Part shown: in pieces, positions 22,337 through 30,664 of the stretch
How the letters are laid out: every line of letters begins with the position of its first letter
How positions within the stretch are numbered: the first letter of the stretch is position 1
NCBI GenBank assembly: GCA_963795335.1
Contig: CAWCHI010000004.1
Span: 248,001-312,000, forward strand
Direction: 5' to 3'
Length of the DNA stretch: 64,000 nucleotides
Origin: Trebonia sp963795335
Lineage (GTDB): Bacteria > Actinomycetota > Actinomycetes > Streptosporangiales > Streptosporangiaceae
The notes under the pieces: model-generated
The model's input: only the letters and a program-made list of their open reading frames with translations
Told to the model about the DNA's origin: nothing
Databases searched by the model: none
Position numbers and translations under genes: made by a program

Positions 22337-23639
22337 ATGAGTGGCGCCCATCAGGGCTCGGCGACGACGAGCCCGTTCAAGCAGCCCAAGGCGGTCTTCG
22401 CGGTCGCCTTCGCCTGCGTCGTGTCCTTCATGGGCATCGGCCTGGTCGACCCGATCCTGCCCGCGATCTCATCCAAGCTGCACGCCTACCCCGAGCCAGA
22501 CCACGCTGCTGTTCACCAGCTACCTGGTGGTGACGGCGGTGGCCATGCTGATCACCAACTGGGTGTCGAGCCGGATCGGCGCCAAGCGGACGCTGATCGC
22601 CGGCCTGGTGCTGATCGTGGTGTTCGCGGGGCTGGCCGGGTCATCCAACTCGATCGGCACGATCATCGGCTTCCGCGCGGGCTGGGGCGTCGGCAACGCC
22701 CTGTTCATCGCGACCTCGCTGGCCGTCATCGTGGCCTCCGCCAGCGGCGGGTTCGCGGGCGCGATCGTGCTCTACGAGACCGCCCTCGGCCTCGGCATCG
22801 CGGTCGGGCCGCTGCTCGGCGGCACCCTCGGCGTCGATCTCCTGGCGCGGGCCCTTCTACGGCGTCTCGGTGCTGATGGCGATCGCCCTCATCGCGACCG
22901 TCGTGCTGGTCGAGAAGACCCCGGTCCCGGCCAGGAAGACCTCATTGTCGGCGCCGATCAGGGCGCTGCGCCACCGCGGCCTGCTGACCATGGCGCTGAC
23001 CGCGCTCTGCTACAACTGGGGCTTCTTCACCATCCTCGGCTACGCGCCGTTCCCGATGAACCTGTCCCCGATCGAGCTCGGCCTGGTGTTCTTCGGCTGG
23101 GGCATCATCGTCGCGCTGTTCGCGGTGTTCGGCGCCCCGTGGCTGCAGCAGCGGTTCGGCATCGCCAGGACCATGTACGTCAACCTCGGCGTGTTCGCGC
23201 TGCTCACCCTGGGCATCGCGATCTGGGTGCTGGACCGGCCGGTGCTGATCGCGCTGGTCATCGCCTCCGGCATCGTCTGCGGCGTGAACAACACCGTGAC
23301 CACCCAGGCGGTCATGACCGTGTCGCCGGTCGAGCGGCCGGTCGCGTCGGCCGCCTACAGCTTCGTCCGGTTCATCGGCGGCGGACTCGCCCCCTACGTG
23401 GCGGGCCGCCTGGTGGTCGACCTCAACATCCACGTGCCGTTCTACATCGCGGCGGGCGTGGTGGCGTTTGGCATCGTTATCCTGTCGACCGCGCACAAGC
23501 TGCTCGGCGAGGCTGAGCCGGCCAGGCGGCGGCGGCCGCGGCGGCCGCCGCGGCCGGCCCCGGGTCGCCGGAGGCGGAAGCCGAGCGCGAGCTGGAGGCC
23601 GAAGAGCGGGCCGAGGCCCTGTCGGGCGACGCCGACTAG
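22337..23639 (+). pseudogene. MFS drug efflux transporter, frame broken three times
   Basis: A 12-helix major facilitator of about 430 residues when joined. First segment: FKQPKAVFAVAFACVVSFMG with LVDPILPAI; second: TLLFTSYLVVTAVAMLITNW, WVSSRIGAKRTLIAGL (loop 2-3 motif) and the motif-C region ALGLGIAVGPLLGG; third: SISWRGPFYGVSVLMA to VILSTAHKLLGEA; last: a poly-Ala stretch and an acidic tail ending LSGDAD and TAG 23637-23639. Extra bases at 22487 and 22833 and a net -1 offset near 23522 explain the splits. It forms an operon with the marR gene. Substrate unknown. Confidence 0.87.
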
Positions 23640-23673
23640 AGTGGCGGCCGGCCCGGGGTGCTGGCCAGCCGCG

Positions 23674-24591
23674 CTACAGGTGCCGGGCGAGGAAGGCGAG
23701 CGACCCCGGCTCCTGGGACGTGAAGAACGGGCCGGTGTGACAGCCGCGGCCGGTCACAACCTCGGCCGCGATGCCCCCGGGGCGGGCGGGCAGGGCCCGG
23801 GCGAGTGCCTGAACGCCGGGATAGAACGGGTCGTCGTCACCCACCGCCACCCGGACCGGGGTCCCGGCCAGGGCGCCGGCGTGGGTGACGGCGTCGTCGC
23901 GGGCGAAGTCGGCGGCCGACGCGTAGGCCCCTGGGTTGGCCGTGCGCGCCTGGGCGTAGCTGGTCCAGATGGCCGGGCTGATCGCGGCGACCGCGCCGAT
24001 CAGGGCCGGAAACTGCTCGGCCAGCAGCAGGGCGCCGTAGCCGCCCATGGAAATCCCCATCGCCCCGATCCGGCGCGTCCCGGTGCCGAGCCCCCGGCGC
24101 TGGCACATCGGGATCAGCTCGCTGGTCAGCATGGCCTGAGGGTTGTCCCCGGGATGGGGATTCCAGTAGCCCCCGCCGCCGTCGGCGGTGACCAGGGCCA
24201 CCGGGGCCAGCGGGGCACCGGCCACCCGCAGCGCCAGCGCCCGGGCCGGGGTCAGGCCGGACAGCGCGGTGCGGTGGTTCTCGCCGAAGCCGTGCAGCAT
24301 GACGACCAGCGGGAGCCGGTCACCCGGCCGGTGGCCGGGCGGGTACGCGATCGTGTAGCCGACGGTGGTGCGGCGCGCGGCCGAGTAGAAGCTGCCCTCG
24401 TACTGCGGCCCCGGCGGGGCGTAGCTGGTCAGGCCGGCGGGCACCGAGCAGGCGCCGTCGAGCTGGTCGAGCTCGCCCTGGCCGGGCAGCAGGCCCCGGG
24501 CGACCAGCTCGAATCCGGTCAGGCCGGCCGTGGCGGCGACGGCCAGCCCGGGTAGTCCGTAGCGCAGGAAGCGGCGCCGGGAAGAGATCAC
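23674..24591 (-). CDS. Secreted alpha/beta-hydrolase esterase
   Basis: A 305-residue esterase-D/antigen-85-like hydrolase. A Tat-like or Sec signal is at the N-terminus (SSRRRFLRYGLPGLAVAA). The alpha/beta-hydrolase core shows the oxyanion strand LPLVVMLHGFGEN, nucleophile elbow GISMGGYGA, an acidic residue in VAVGDDDPFYPG and the C-terminal His in GRGCHTGPFF. The start is GTG 24591, 6 nt after a TATAGT box (leaderless). A TATCG-N5-CGATA operator overlaps this promoter, so the PadR protein encoded 1.1 kb upstream probably controls it. Confidence 0.85.
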   Translation of the reverse strand: MISSRRRFLRYGLPGLAVAATAGLTGFELVARGLLPGQGELDQLDGACSVPAGLTSYAPPGPQYEGSFYSAARRTTVGYTIAYPPGHRPGDRLPLVVMLHGFGENHRTALSGLTPARALALRVAGAPLAPVALVTADGGGGYWNPHPGDNPQAMLTSELIPMCQRRGLGTGTRRIGAMGISMGGYGALLLAEQFPALIGAVAAISPAIWTSYAQARTANPGAYASAADFARDDAVTHAGALAGTPVRVAVGDDDPFYPGVQALARALPARPGGIAAEVVTGRGCHTGPFFTSQEPGSLAFLARHL

Positions 24592-24601
24592 GCCGTCACT
24601 A

Positions 24602-24616
24602 TATCGGATTTCGATA
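24602..24616. promoter_or_regulatory. PadR-type operator at the esterase promoter
   Basis: TATCG-GATTT-CGATA, extended outward to TATATCG/CGATATA at 24600-24618. It overlaps the TATAGT -10 box of the leaderless esterase gene. The same TATCG-N5-CGATA form occurs at the padR promoter (26061-26075). A half site CCGATACA follows at about 24627. Confidence 0.75.
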
Positions 24617-24635
24617 TACCGGCAACCGATACAGA

Positions 24636-25700
24636 TCAGCGGTGGGCCAGGCCGCGCCGGGCCACCCGGACCGCCCGCACCCCGGTCAGCAGGGTCAGCG
24701 CCAGCACCAGGGTGCCGGCCACGTTGACCCAGCCGGCGTGGAAGCCGCCCGCCGGGCCACCTCGCGGCCCCGCGGCCGCCAGCCAGGCCGCGCACAAGCC
24801 GGTGAAGGCGGTCATCACCGCGCAGCAGGCGAGACCAAGCCCCGCCTCGAAGCGGGCCGCCCGGTGCGACAGCCCGGCCCGCCGCACCAGCAGCACGGCA
24901 CTGGCCACCGCCAGCGCGAGCAGCAGCGGGGTGAGCGCCATCCAGCCTCGTTCGGCGGGCGGGAACGCGGCCAGCAGGCCCGGGTGCGCCCAGTAGGCGC
25001 TCACGAACAAGGTGACCGCCCAGGCGAAGGCGGCCAGCCCGCCCGGCACCGGGCTGTGCAGCCCGCCGGTCCCGGTCCAGCCGTTCTCGACCGACCGGCC
25101 GCCGATCACGAGGGCGGCCAGCGCCGCCGCGAGCACCGCGGCGGGCCGGGCCAGCCCGCGGCGCTGGCCCGGGAACTGGGGCCGGGCGAGCCGGGCGGCA
25201 GTCGCGCCCAGCACCGGCAGCGCCGCGAGGACGCCCAGCACCAGCAGCGCCCCGATGGCGACGGTACCGCCGAAGGTCGCGTTGCGGCCGGCCGCCAGGG
25301 CGGGCGGCAGGTCCCCGGGCGCCGTCCGCCGGGCCGTCCAGACCCAGCCGATCAGCAGCTGGGACCACTGGGCCACGCCGATGACGAGGAACACGGCGCT
25401 GGCGGCGCCGAAGGTGGCAAGGCTGGCGGCCACGTGCCGGGCCCGCGCCCGGGCGGGGTCACCCCCGTCCGGCAGCCCGCACCCGGCCAGCCCGGCCGCG
25501 CCCAGCCGGGCCAGCAAACCCCCGCGGGCGACGTCGGCGCCGCGCGTCAGGCTCCGGGGCCGGTCGGCGATGTCGGCCACCAGCAGCTCGGTGAACTCCT
25601 CGGCGTAGCGGTCCCGCCACTGCCGGGGGTACCAGCGCAGCAGCCGGGCGGCGCGGCGGCGGGCGGCCGCTTCCGGGCCTGCCGGGGCGCCCGGGGTCAT
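24636..25700 (-). CDS. Multi-pass membrane protein with N-terminal HAAS-like segment
   Basis: A 354-residue integral membrane protein of unknown function. The cytoplasmic N-terminus has RLLRWYPRQWRDRYAEEFTE, the conserved opening of membrane proteins that sit next to PadR regulators, followed by seven to eight hydrophobic helices. The stop codon and start overlap padR: its ATG lies 4 bp inside the end of padR, so the two are translationally coupled. It may be the effector or sensor of the PadR-controlled unit (inference). Confidence 0.75.
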   Translation of the reverse strand: MTPGAPAGPEAAARRRAARLLRWYPRQWRDRYAEEFTELLVADIADRPRSLTRGADVARGGLLARLGAAGLAGCGLPDGGDPARARARHVAASLATFGAASAVFLVIGVAQWSQLLIGWVWTARRTAPGDLPPALAAGRNATFGGTVAIGALLVLGVLAALPVLGATAARLARPQFPGQRRGLARPAAVLAAALAALVIGGRSVENGWTGTGGLHSPVPGGLAAFAWAVTLFVSAYWAHPGLLAAFPPAERGWMALTPLLLALAVASAVLLVRRAGLSHRAARFEAGLGLACCAVMTAFTGLCAAWLAAAGPRGGPAGGFHAGWVNVAGTLVLALTLLTGVRAVRVARRGLAHR

Positions 25701-26050
25701 GCGGCCCCCCAGTGCGCGGCCAGCCGCCGCAGCCCGGTCTCGGCCACCTGGCGCTGCGCGTCCAGCTGAGCCCGCAGGGCGGCCGCGCCCGCGGCGGTCA
25801 GCCGGTAGGGCCGGCGCCGTTCCTCGGGCTCGAGCGCCTCGATCATGCCCTGCGCCTCCAGCCGGGCCAGGGCCTCGTAGAGCGTCCCCGGCGCCAGCCG
25901 GACCCCGGCGAACGCTTCGACGTCCCGGGTCAGCCCGTACCCGTGCTTGGGCCCGTCGGCCAGGCTGGACAGGATCAGCGTGGCCGTGCCCGCGTGCCGC
26001 CCGAGCGCCGCCAGGGGGCTGTCGGCGGCACTGTCCCGCTGCTTCGGCAT
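25697..26050 (-). CDS. PadR family transcriptional regulator
   Basis: A 117-residue winged-helix regulator. ATLILSSLADGPKHGYGL and APGTLYEALARLEAQGMIEA are the PadR signatures (the latter is the recognition helix); the wing follows with EERRRPYRLTAAG, and a C-terminal dimerisation helix ends the protein. ATG 26050 lies 6 nt after TATAGT, so the message is leaderless. The operator at its own promoter suggests autorepression, and the same operator lies before the esterase gene. Confidence 0.92.
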   Translation of the reverse strand: MPKQRDSAADSPLAALGRHAGTATLILSSLADGPKHGYGLTRDVEAFAGVRLAPGTLYEALARLEAQGMIEALEPEERRRPYRLTAAGAAALRAQLDAQRQVAETGLRRLAAHWGAA

Positions 26051-26056
26051 GGCCTG

Positions 26057-26075
26057 ACTATATCGGAACCCGATA
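26057..26075 (-). promoter_or_regulatory. padR promoter with PadR-type operator
   Basis: Minus-strand -10 box TATAGT at 26062-26057; operator TATCG-GAACC-CGATA at 26061-26075 overlaps its upstream edge. Same symmetry and spacer length as the site at 24602-24616. Confidence 0.72.
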
Positions 26076-26211
26076 CAGACTGGCGGCGGGCGGGTGCGGG
26101 GCGTGCGGCGGCCCCGGCTGCTGCGGCGTTCACCCGGCCGTCGACGGAACGGGGGCGGTGTCCGGGTGGAACCCGGGACCGTTCGGGCTCACTCGACTGG
26201 CAAGGGGCCGG

Positions 26212-28191
26212 TCAGACCTGCGCCCGGGAGGCGACCGCGGCGGCGATCTCCTCGACCGCCTCGGCCACCGGGACGCCGTTCTTCTGCGCGCCGGAGCGGT
26301 AGCGGAACGAGACCGCGCCCGCGGCCACGTCGTCGTCCCCCGCCAGCAGCATGAACGGGACCTTCTGCCTCTGGGCGTTGCGGATCTTCTTCTGCATCCG
26401 GTCGGAGCTGTCGTCGACCTCGACCCGGATGCCCCGCGCCCGCAGCCGCGCGGCCACCTCGGCCAGGTAGGGGACGTGGGCGTCGCCGATCGGGATGCCG
26501 ATCACCTGCACCGGCGCCAGCCACGGCGGCATCGCCCCGGCGTAGTGCTCGATCAGCACGCCCATGAACCGCTCGATCGAGCCGAACAGGGCCCGGTGGA
26601 TCATGATCGGCTCCTGGCGGCTGCCGTCGGCCGCGGTGTACTCCAGCCCGAACCGCTTGGGCTGGTTGAAGTCGAGCTGGACGGTCGACATCTGCCAGGT
26701 GCGGCCGATCGCGTCGCGGGCCTGGACCGAGATCTTCGGGCCGTAGAAGGCGGCTCCGCCCGGGTCGGGCACCAGCTCAAGCCCGGAGTCCTCGGCCACC
26801 GCGCGCAGCGTGCTGGTGGCCGCCTCCCACTCCGCGTCCGAGCCGATGAACTTGTCCGAGTCGCCGCGGGTGGACAGCTCCAGGTAGAAGTCGTCCAGGC
26901 CGTAGTCGCGCAGCAGGTCGAGGATGAACGCGAGGACCGACTTGAGCTCGTCCTCCATCTGCTCGCGGGTGCAGTAGATGTGCGAGTCGTCCATGGTCAG
27001 GCCGCGCACCCGGGTCAGCCCGTGCACCACGCCGGACTTCTCGTAGCGGTAGACGGTGCCGAACTCGAACAGCCGCAGCGGCAGCTCCCGGTAGGACCGG
27101 CCGCGCGACCGGAACACCAGGTTGTGCATCGGGCAGTTCATCGCCTTGAGGTAGTACTCGCTGCCCTCAAGCTCCATCGGCGGGAACATCGTGTCGGCGT
27201 AGTACGGCAGGTGCCCCGAGGTCTCGAACAGGTGGCCCTTGGTGATGTGCGGGGTGTTGACGAACGAGTAGCCCGCCTCCTCGTGGCGGCGGCGCGAGTA
27301 GTTCTCCAGCTCGCGGCGGATGATGCCGCCCTTCGGGTGGAACACCGGCAGGCCGGAGCCGATCTCCTCCGGGAAGGAGAACAGGTCGAGCTCGGCGCCG
27401 AGCTTGCGGTGGTCGCGCCGCTCGGCCTCCTCCAGCATCTTCAGGTAGTCGTCCTGGGCCGCCCGCGACTCCCAGGCGGTGCCGTAGATGCGCTGCAGCT
27501 GCGGGTTCTTCTCGCTGCCGCGCCAGTAGGCGCCCGCGTTGCGCATCAGCTTGAACGCCGGGATCTGCCGGGTGGTGGGCACGTGCGGGCCGCGGCAGAG
27601 GTCCTTCCAGCGCAGTTCGCCGGTCTTGGCGTCCACGTTGTCGTAGATGGTCAGCACGCCCGCGCCGACCTCGGCCGAGGCCTCGTCGTCGCTCCCGGTG
27701 CTGCCCTTGATGCCGATCAGCTCCAGCTTGAACGGCTCGCCGGCCAGCTCCGCGCGGGCCTCGGCGTCGGTGACCTCGCGGCGCACGAACCGCTGGCCCT
27801 GCTTGACGATGTCACGCATCCGCGACTCGACCGACTTCAGGTCCTCCGGGGTGAACGCGCGGTCGACCTGGAAGTCGTAGTAGAAGCCGTTCTCCACCGG
27901 CGGGCCGATGCCCAGCTTGGCGTCCGGGAACGCCTGCTGCACCGCCTGCGCCAGCACGTGCGCGGTCGAGTGCCTGATGACCGCGCGGCCGTCGGGCGAG
28001 TCGGCGGTGACCGGCTCCACCGCGTCGCCGTCGGCCAGCACCCAGGCCAGGTCGCGCAGCTGGCCGTTCACCCGGGCGACGACGACCTCCCGGTCCCCGC
28101 CGAGCACCTCGCCGGCGGTGGTCCCCGTCGTCACCTCGCGCTCACTGGCCTGAGCCTGGCGGTCGAGCACTTGGACACGGATCTGGGACAC
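26212..28191 (-). CDS. thrS: Threonyl-tRNA synthetase
   Basis: A 659-residue class II synthetase. It has an N-terminal TGS domain, the editing domain (VIRHSTAHVLAQAVQQAFPD), the catalytic core with motif 2 (YRYEKSGVVHGLTRVRGLTM), zinc ligands in AMNCPMHN and DDSHIYC and in PIMIHRALFGSIERF (motif 3), and a C-terminal anticodon-binding domain (GDAHVPYLAEVAARLRARGI). Length is normal. GTG 28191 is supported by GAGG 8 nt upstream. I see no T-box in the 190-bp leader, as expected for actinobacteria. Confidence 0.97.
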   Translation of the reverse strand: MSQIRVQVLDRQAQASEREVTTGTTAGEVLGGDREVVVARVNGQLRDLAWVLADGDAVEPVTADSPDGRAVIRHSTAHVLAQAVQQAFPDAKLGIGPPVENGFYYDFQVDRAFTPEDLKSVESRMRDIVKQGQRFVRREVTDAEARAELAGEPFKLELIGIKGSTGSDDEASAEVGAGVLTIYDNVDAKTGELRWKDLCRGPHVPTTRQIPAFKLMRNAGAYWRGSEKNPQLQRIYGTAWESRAAQDDYLKMLEEAERRDHRKLGAELDLFSFPEEIGSGLPVFHPKGGIIRRELENYSRRRHEEAGYSFVNTPHITKGHLFETSGHLPYYADTMFPPMELEGSEYYLKAMNCPMHNLVFRSRGRSYRELPLRLFEFGTVYRYEKSGVVHGLTRVRGLTMDDSHIYCTREQMEDELKSVLAFILDLLRDYGLDDFYLELSTRGDSDKFIGSDAEWEAATSTLRAVAEDSGLELVPDPGGAAFYGPKISVQARDAIGRTWQMSTVQLDFNQPKRFGLEYTAADGSRQEPIMIHRALFGSIERFMGVLIEHYAGAMPPWLAPVQVIGIPIGDAHVPYLAEVAARLRARGIRVEVDDSSDRMQKKIRNAQRQKVPFMLLAGDDDVAAGAVSFRYRSGAQKNGVPVAEAVEEIAAAVASRAQV

Positions 28192-28381
28192 GGCGCTGCC
28201 TCACGTTTTGACGCTGGGAACGGTGATGCGGCCCACTGCACGGGCCCGCAGTTGAGATGCTACCCGGGTCCCGGCGGCGACCCGTAGCGGATTAGCACGG
28301 GCCCTCGCCGGAGCGTGCGGGCGGCGGTCAGGCAGGCCAGCGGCGGCGGGGCGGCGGGGCGGCAGTCAGGCGGGGCGGCAG

Positions 28382-29152
28382 TCAGGCGGGCCGCAGCCGG
28401 ATCGCCCGGGAGACGAGCTCGCCCGACCGCAGCAGCTCCCCGATCCGGCTGCTCTGCTCTTCCGCCGTCACCAGCGCGGGGGCGTCGCCGAAGCGGCGGC
28501 GCAGCCCGGCCTCGACCGCCGCCGTGCGCTCCCGCCACTCCGCCGGGGGCGGCGCCAGCGTGGCCGGGTCAGCGGTGCCGTCGACGGACAGCCCGGCCTC
28601 CGCGAGCAGGCCACACAGCCCGTCCCAGGTCGGGAAGCAGTTGCCTTCCGGCGGGTTGTCGAGCCGGGGGCCAGCCGCCAGGAAAACCAGCAGCCCGGCC
28701 CGGCCGCCCGGGCGCAGCACCCGGCGCAGCTCCCGCAGCACCGCCCGCTGCTGGCCAGGTCCGCCCACGGTGCACAGCACCCCCAGGCACCAGGCATGGC
28801 CGACCGAGGCGGCGGCGACGGGGAGGGCGGCCGCGTCCGCCTGCACGACCGGGAAGCCGAACAGCCGGGCGGCGGCCCGGCAGGCATCCGGCTCCGGCTC
28901 GGCCAGCACCGGCCGCACTCCGGTGGCCCCGGCCGCGTAGGCGGACGGCCCGCCCAGCCCGGCCCCGATGTCGAGCAGCAGGTCACCCGGCCGCGGCGCC
29001 AGCCCCGCGAGCAGCCAGTCCAGCGTCGACGGGTGACCGCTGCCGCGGCAGGCGGCCGGGATGCGGTACTCCGGGCCGAGGCTCAGCGCCACCTCAGCCG
29101 TCCACTCGGCCACGGTGTCGAACTCGGCGTCCATCGGATCACGGTCAGCCAT
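28382..29152 (-). CDS. Class I SAM-dependent methyltransferase, coupled to the MetV-MetF-like gene
   Basis: A 256-residue Rossmann-fold methyltransferase. Motif I is LLLDIGAGLGGPSAYAAG, then PVLAEPEPDACRAAARLFGF with the SAM-ribose acidic residue, ADAAALPVAAASVGHAWCLG (motif for the base) and LRELRRVLRPGGRAGLLVFL. The start ATG 29152 overlaps the end of the MTHFR-like gene by 8 bp, which argues for coupled translation; an ATG 10 codons upstream is possible. A methyltransferase coupled to a folate-methyl enzyme suggests connected one-carbon use, but the acceptor is unknown. Confidence 0.82.
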   Translation of the reverse strand: MADRDPMDAEFDTVAEWTAEVALSLGPEYRIPAACRGSGHPSTLDWLLAGLAPRPGDLLLDIGAGLGGPSAYAAGATGVRPVLAEPEPDACRAAARLFGFPVVQADAAALPVAAASVGHAWCLGVLCTVGGPGQQRAVLRELRRVLRPGGRAGLLVFLAAGPRLDNPPEGNCFPTWDGLCGLLAEAGLSVDGTADPATLAPPPAEWRERTAAVEAGLRRRFGDAPALVTAEEQSSRIGELLRSGELVSRAIRLRPA

Positions 29153-30170
29153 ACCCTGGGTCACGCTCCCCTCTTTGCTCATGGCGGTGCTCTGCCCTGA
29201 TCCGGCCGCCCAACTCGGCCTTGAGGGCGGCGGCGTACTCGTAGCCGCGGGCCGAGCCGAGGCCGGACAGGTTCACCCCGGCGATCCCGGGCAGCGCCAG
29301 CAGCGCCGCCGCCTCCCGGGCGGCGGCGGCGATCCCGGCCTCGACGGGATCCGGCGCCGCGAGCACGGCCGTGACCGCGGCCGGGTCGAGCTCCAGCCCG
29401 GGCAGGGCGCTGAGGACGGCCGCCGAGGGCTCGTCGGTGAACACGGCCACGCCGGCGATGACCGGGATCGTCACCCCCGCGGCGGCGGCGGCCGTCATGA
29501 AGGCGGACACGGTGGCGGCCGACGCGTGGTTCAGCACGGCGAGGGCCGCCCCGGCCCGCTGCTTCTCGGCTAGCCGGGCCGGGCGCAGCGGGCGGGGATG
29601 GGCGGCCGGGGTCTCCGGCACCGCCGCCGTCAGCCCGGCCCCGGCCGCCAGGGCCGCCAGCCGGGGCCCGTCCAGGTCGAAGACCTGGGTGACGTCAGGC
29701 CGCACGTCGTAGCCGCGGGCGTCGCCGGTGACGCACAGCACCGCGTCCACGTCCAGCTGCCGCAGCCCGTGCAGCTCCTGCTCGAGCACGATCCGGTTCC
29801 GGTCGCGGCAGGCCAGCGTCACCCACGGCCGGGCCCCAGCCGCCTGCAGCAGCGACGCCAGCAGCACGGGGGGGAAATCGGGCCGGTTCTGGTGCTCGCC
29901 CACCAGCACCGCGTCGCAGCCGTCCGCCAGCGTGCCCGCCACCGTGGTCAGCATCTGCACCGAGTAGGGGGCGGCGGTGTAGTCGGCCAGGATCAGCGGG
30001 ACCCGGCGCGGCGGCACCGGCCGGACCGGATGGGGCCAGGCGGCCGGGGCCGGGAAGACGCACGGCCCGGGGATGACCTCGCACCCGCCGCCGTCGCGGA
30101 CCCCGCCGCACGGTCCCATCGCCATGTGCTTCGGGCAGCCCTCGCGTGGCCCGGGCGGCATCCCAGTCAT
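29145..30170 (-). CDS. Methylenetetrahydrofolate reductase-like protein with MetV-type Cys motif
   Basis: A 341-residue protein joining two modules. Residues 12-30 read CPKHMAMGPCGGVRDGGGC, the CPK-x-GPCGG Cys-rich signature of the MTHFR C-terminal/MetV family; from about residue 50 an MTHFR-like TIM barrel follows (LILADYTAAPYSVQM ... PWVTLACRDRNRIVLEQEL ... AVLCVTGDARGYDV, and KQRAGAALAVLNHA). In bacteria with separate MetV and MetF these form a complex; here they appear fused, Cys module first. Reaction: probably reduction of 5,10-methylene-THF to 5-methyl-THF, electron donor unknown. The start codon lies inside a 14-bp tandem repeat, so the exact start is uncertain. Confidence 0.8.
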   Translation of the reverse strand: MTGMPPGPREGCPKHMAMGPCGGVRDGGGCEVIPGPCVFPAPAAWPHPVRPVPPRRVPLILADYTAAPYSVQMLTTVAGTLADGCDAVLVGEHQNRPDFPPVLLASLLQAAGARPWVTLACRDRNRIVLEQELHGLRQLDVDAVLCVTGDARGYDVRPDVTQVFDLDGPRLAALAAGAGLTAAVPETPAAHPRPLRPARLAEKQRAGAALAVLNHASAATVSAFMTAAAAAGVTIPVIAGVAVFTDEPSAAVLSALPGLELDPAAVTAVLAAPDPVEAGIAAAAREAAALLALPGIAGVNLSGLGSARGYEYAAALKAELGGRIRAEHRHEQRGERDPGYG

Positions 30171-30232
30171 CGCAGGCCAGTCATCGCAGGCCAGTCATCG
30201 CGGGCCAGTCATCACGGGCCGGTCATCGCGGA
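30163..30232. repeat. 14-bp tandem repeat, five copies, over a translation start
   Basis: CCAGTCATCGCAGG twice, then three slightly changed copies (CCAGTCATCGCGGG, CCAGTCATCACGGG, CCGGTCATCGCGGA). On the minus strand each unit offers an ATGAC start; since 14 is not a multiple of 3, the successive ATGs fall in different frames. Copy number change would move the 5' end of the MetV-MetF-like gene. Confidence 0.9.
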
Positions 30233-30444
30233 CGGTAGTCCGGTGCGCTGACGGGAGGGAACGAGGTCATACGCAATTATCAGCCGCGGCGGGTGCCTGC
30301 GCCTGCCCGGGGGGCGGGCTTGCGGGCGGGCGCGGGGATCTGACCGGGGTCCGGGCCGCGGCCGCCGGGCCGGGCCGCGGCACGGGCCGGGCCGCGGCAC
30401 GGGCCGCCGTGGCACGGGCCGGGCCGGGCGCCCCGGAGGCCGCG

Positions 30445-30639
30445 ATGAACAGCTACCAGGCGCTGCTGCGGGCGCTGGTCGACGAGCGGACGTACCCGAG
30501 CCTTTACCGCCTGTCGTGGCAGGCGCCAGCCACGGAACCACCGTCCGAGCGCGAGCAGTTCCTGTGGGGGGTGGACATGATCCTGGACGGGGTGCAGGCG
30601 CTGGCCGACTGGACCCCGGGGCCGCCGGAGGCGTCCTGA
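30445..30639 (+). CDS. Small protein resembling a TetR C-terminal end
   Basis: A 64-residue frame with a good ribosome binding site (GGAGG, 5 nt before ATG). The sequence VDERTYPSLYRLSWQ followed by EREQFLWGVDMILDGVQAL is like the last ligand-domain helices of TetR-family repressors, yet no DNA-binding part lies upstream: 30233-30444 is low-complexity CGGGCCGCGGCA repeats. It is either a free-standing small protein or the tail of a deleted regulator. Same strand and 26 bp before the NYN gene. Confidence 0.5.
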   Translation: MNSYQALLRALVDERTYPSLYRLSWQAPATEPPSEREQFLWGVDMILDGVQALADWTPGPPEAS

Positions 30640-30664
30640 CCGCCCGAAAGGGGATACTGGGGGC

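Noticed and set aside
28259..28286. Near-palindrome upstream of thrS considered as T-box or riboswitch.
   Set aside because: Arms are imperfect and no T-box consensus is seen; actinobacterial thrS usually lacks one.
30163..30232. Possible CRISPR array in the 14-bp and 17-bp tandem repeats.
   Set aside because: Repeats are directly adjacent without unique spacers, too short, and no cas genes are present.
30073..30444. Extension of the 64-residue TetR-like protein upstream to 30073.
   Set aside because: The upstream translation is Arg/Ala/Gly low complexity from CGGGCCGCGGCA repeats, while a good GGAGG site precedes ATG 30445.
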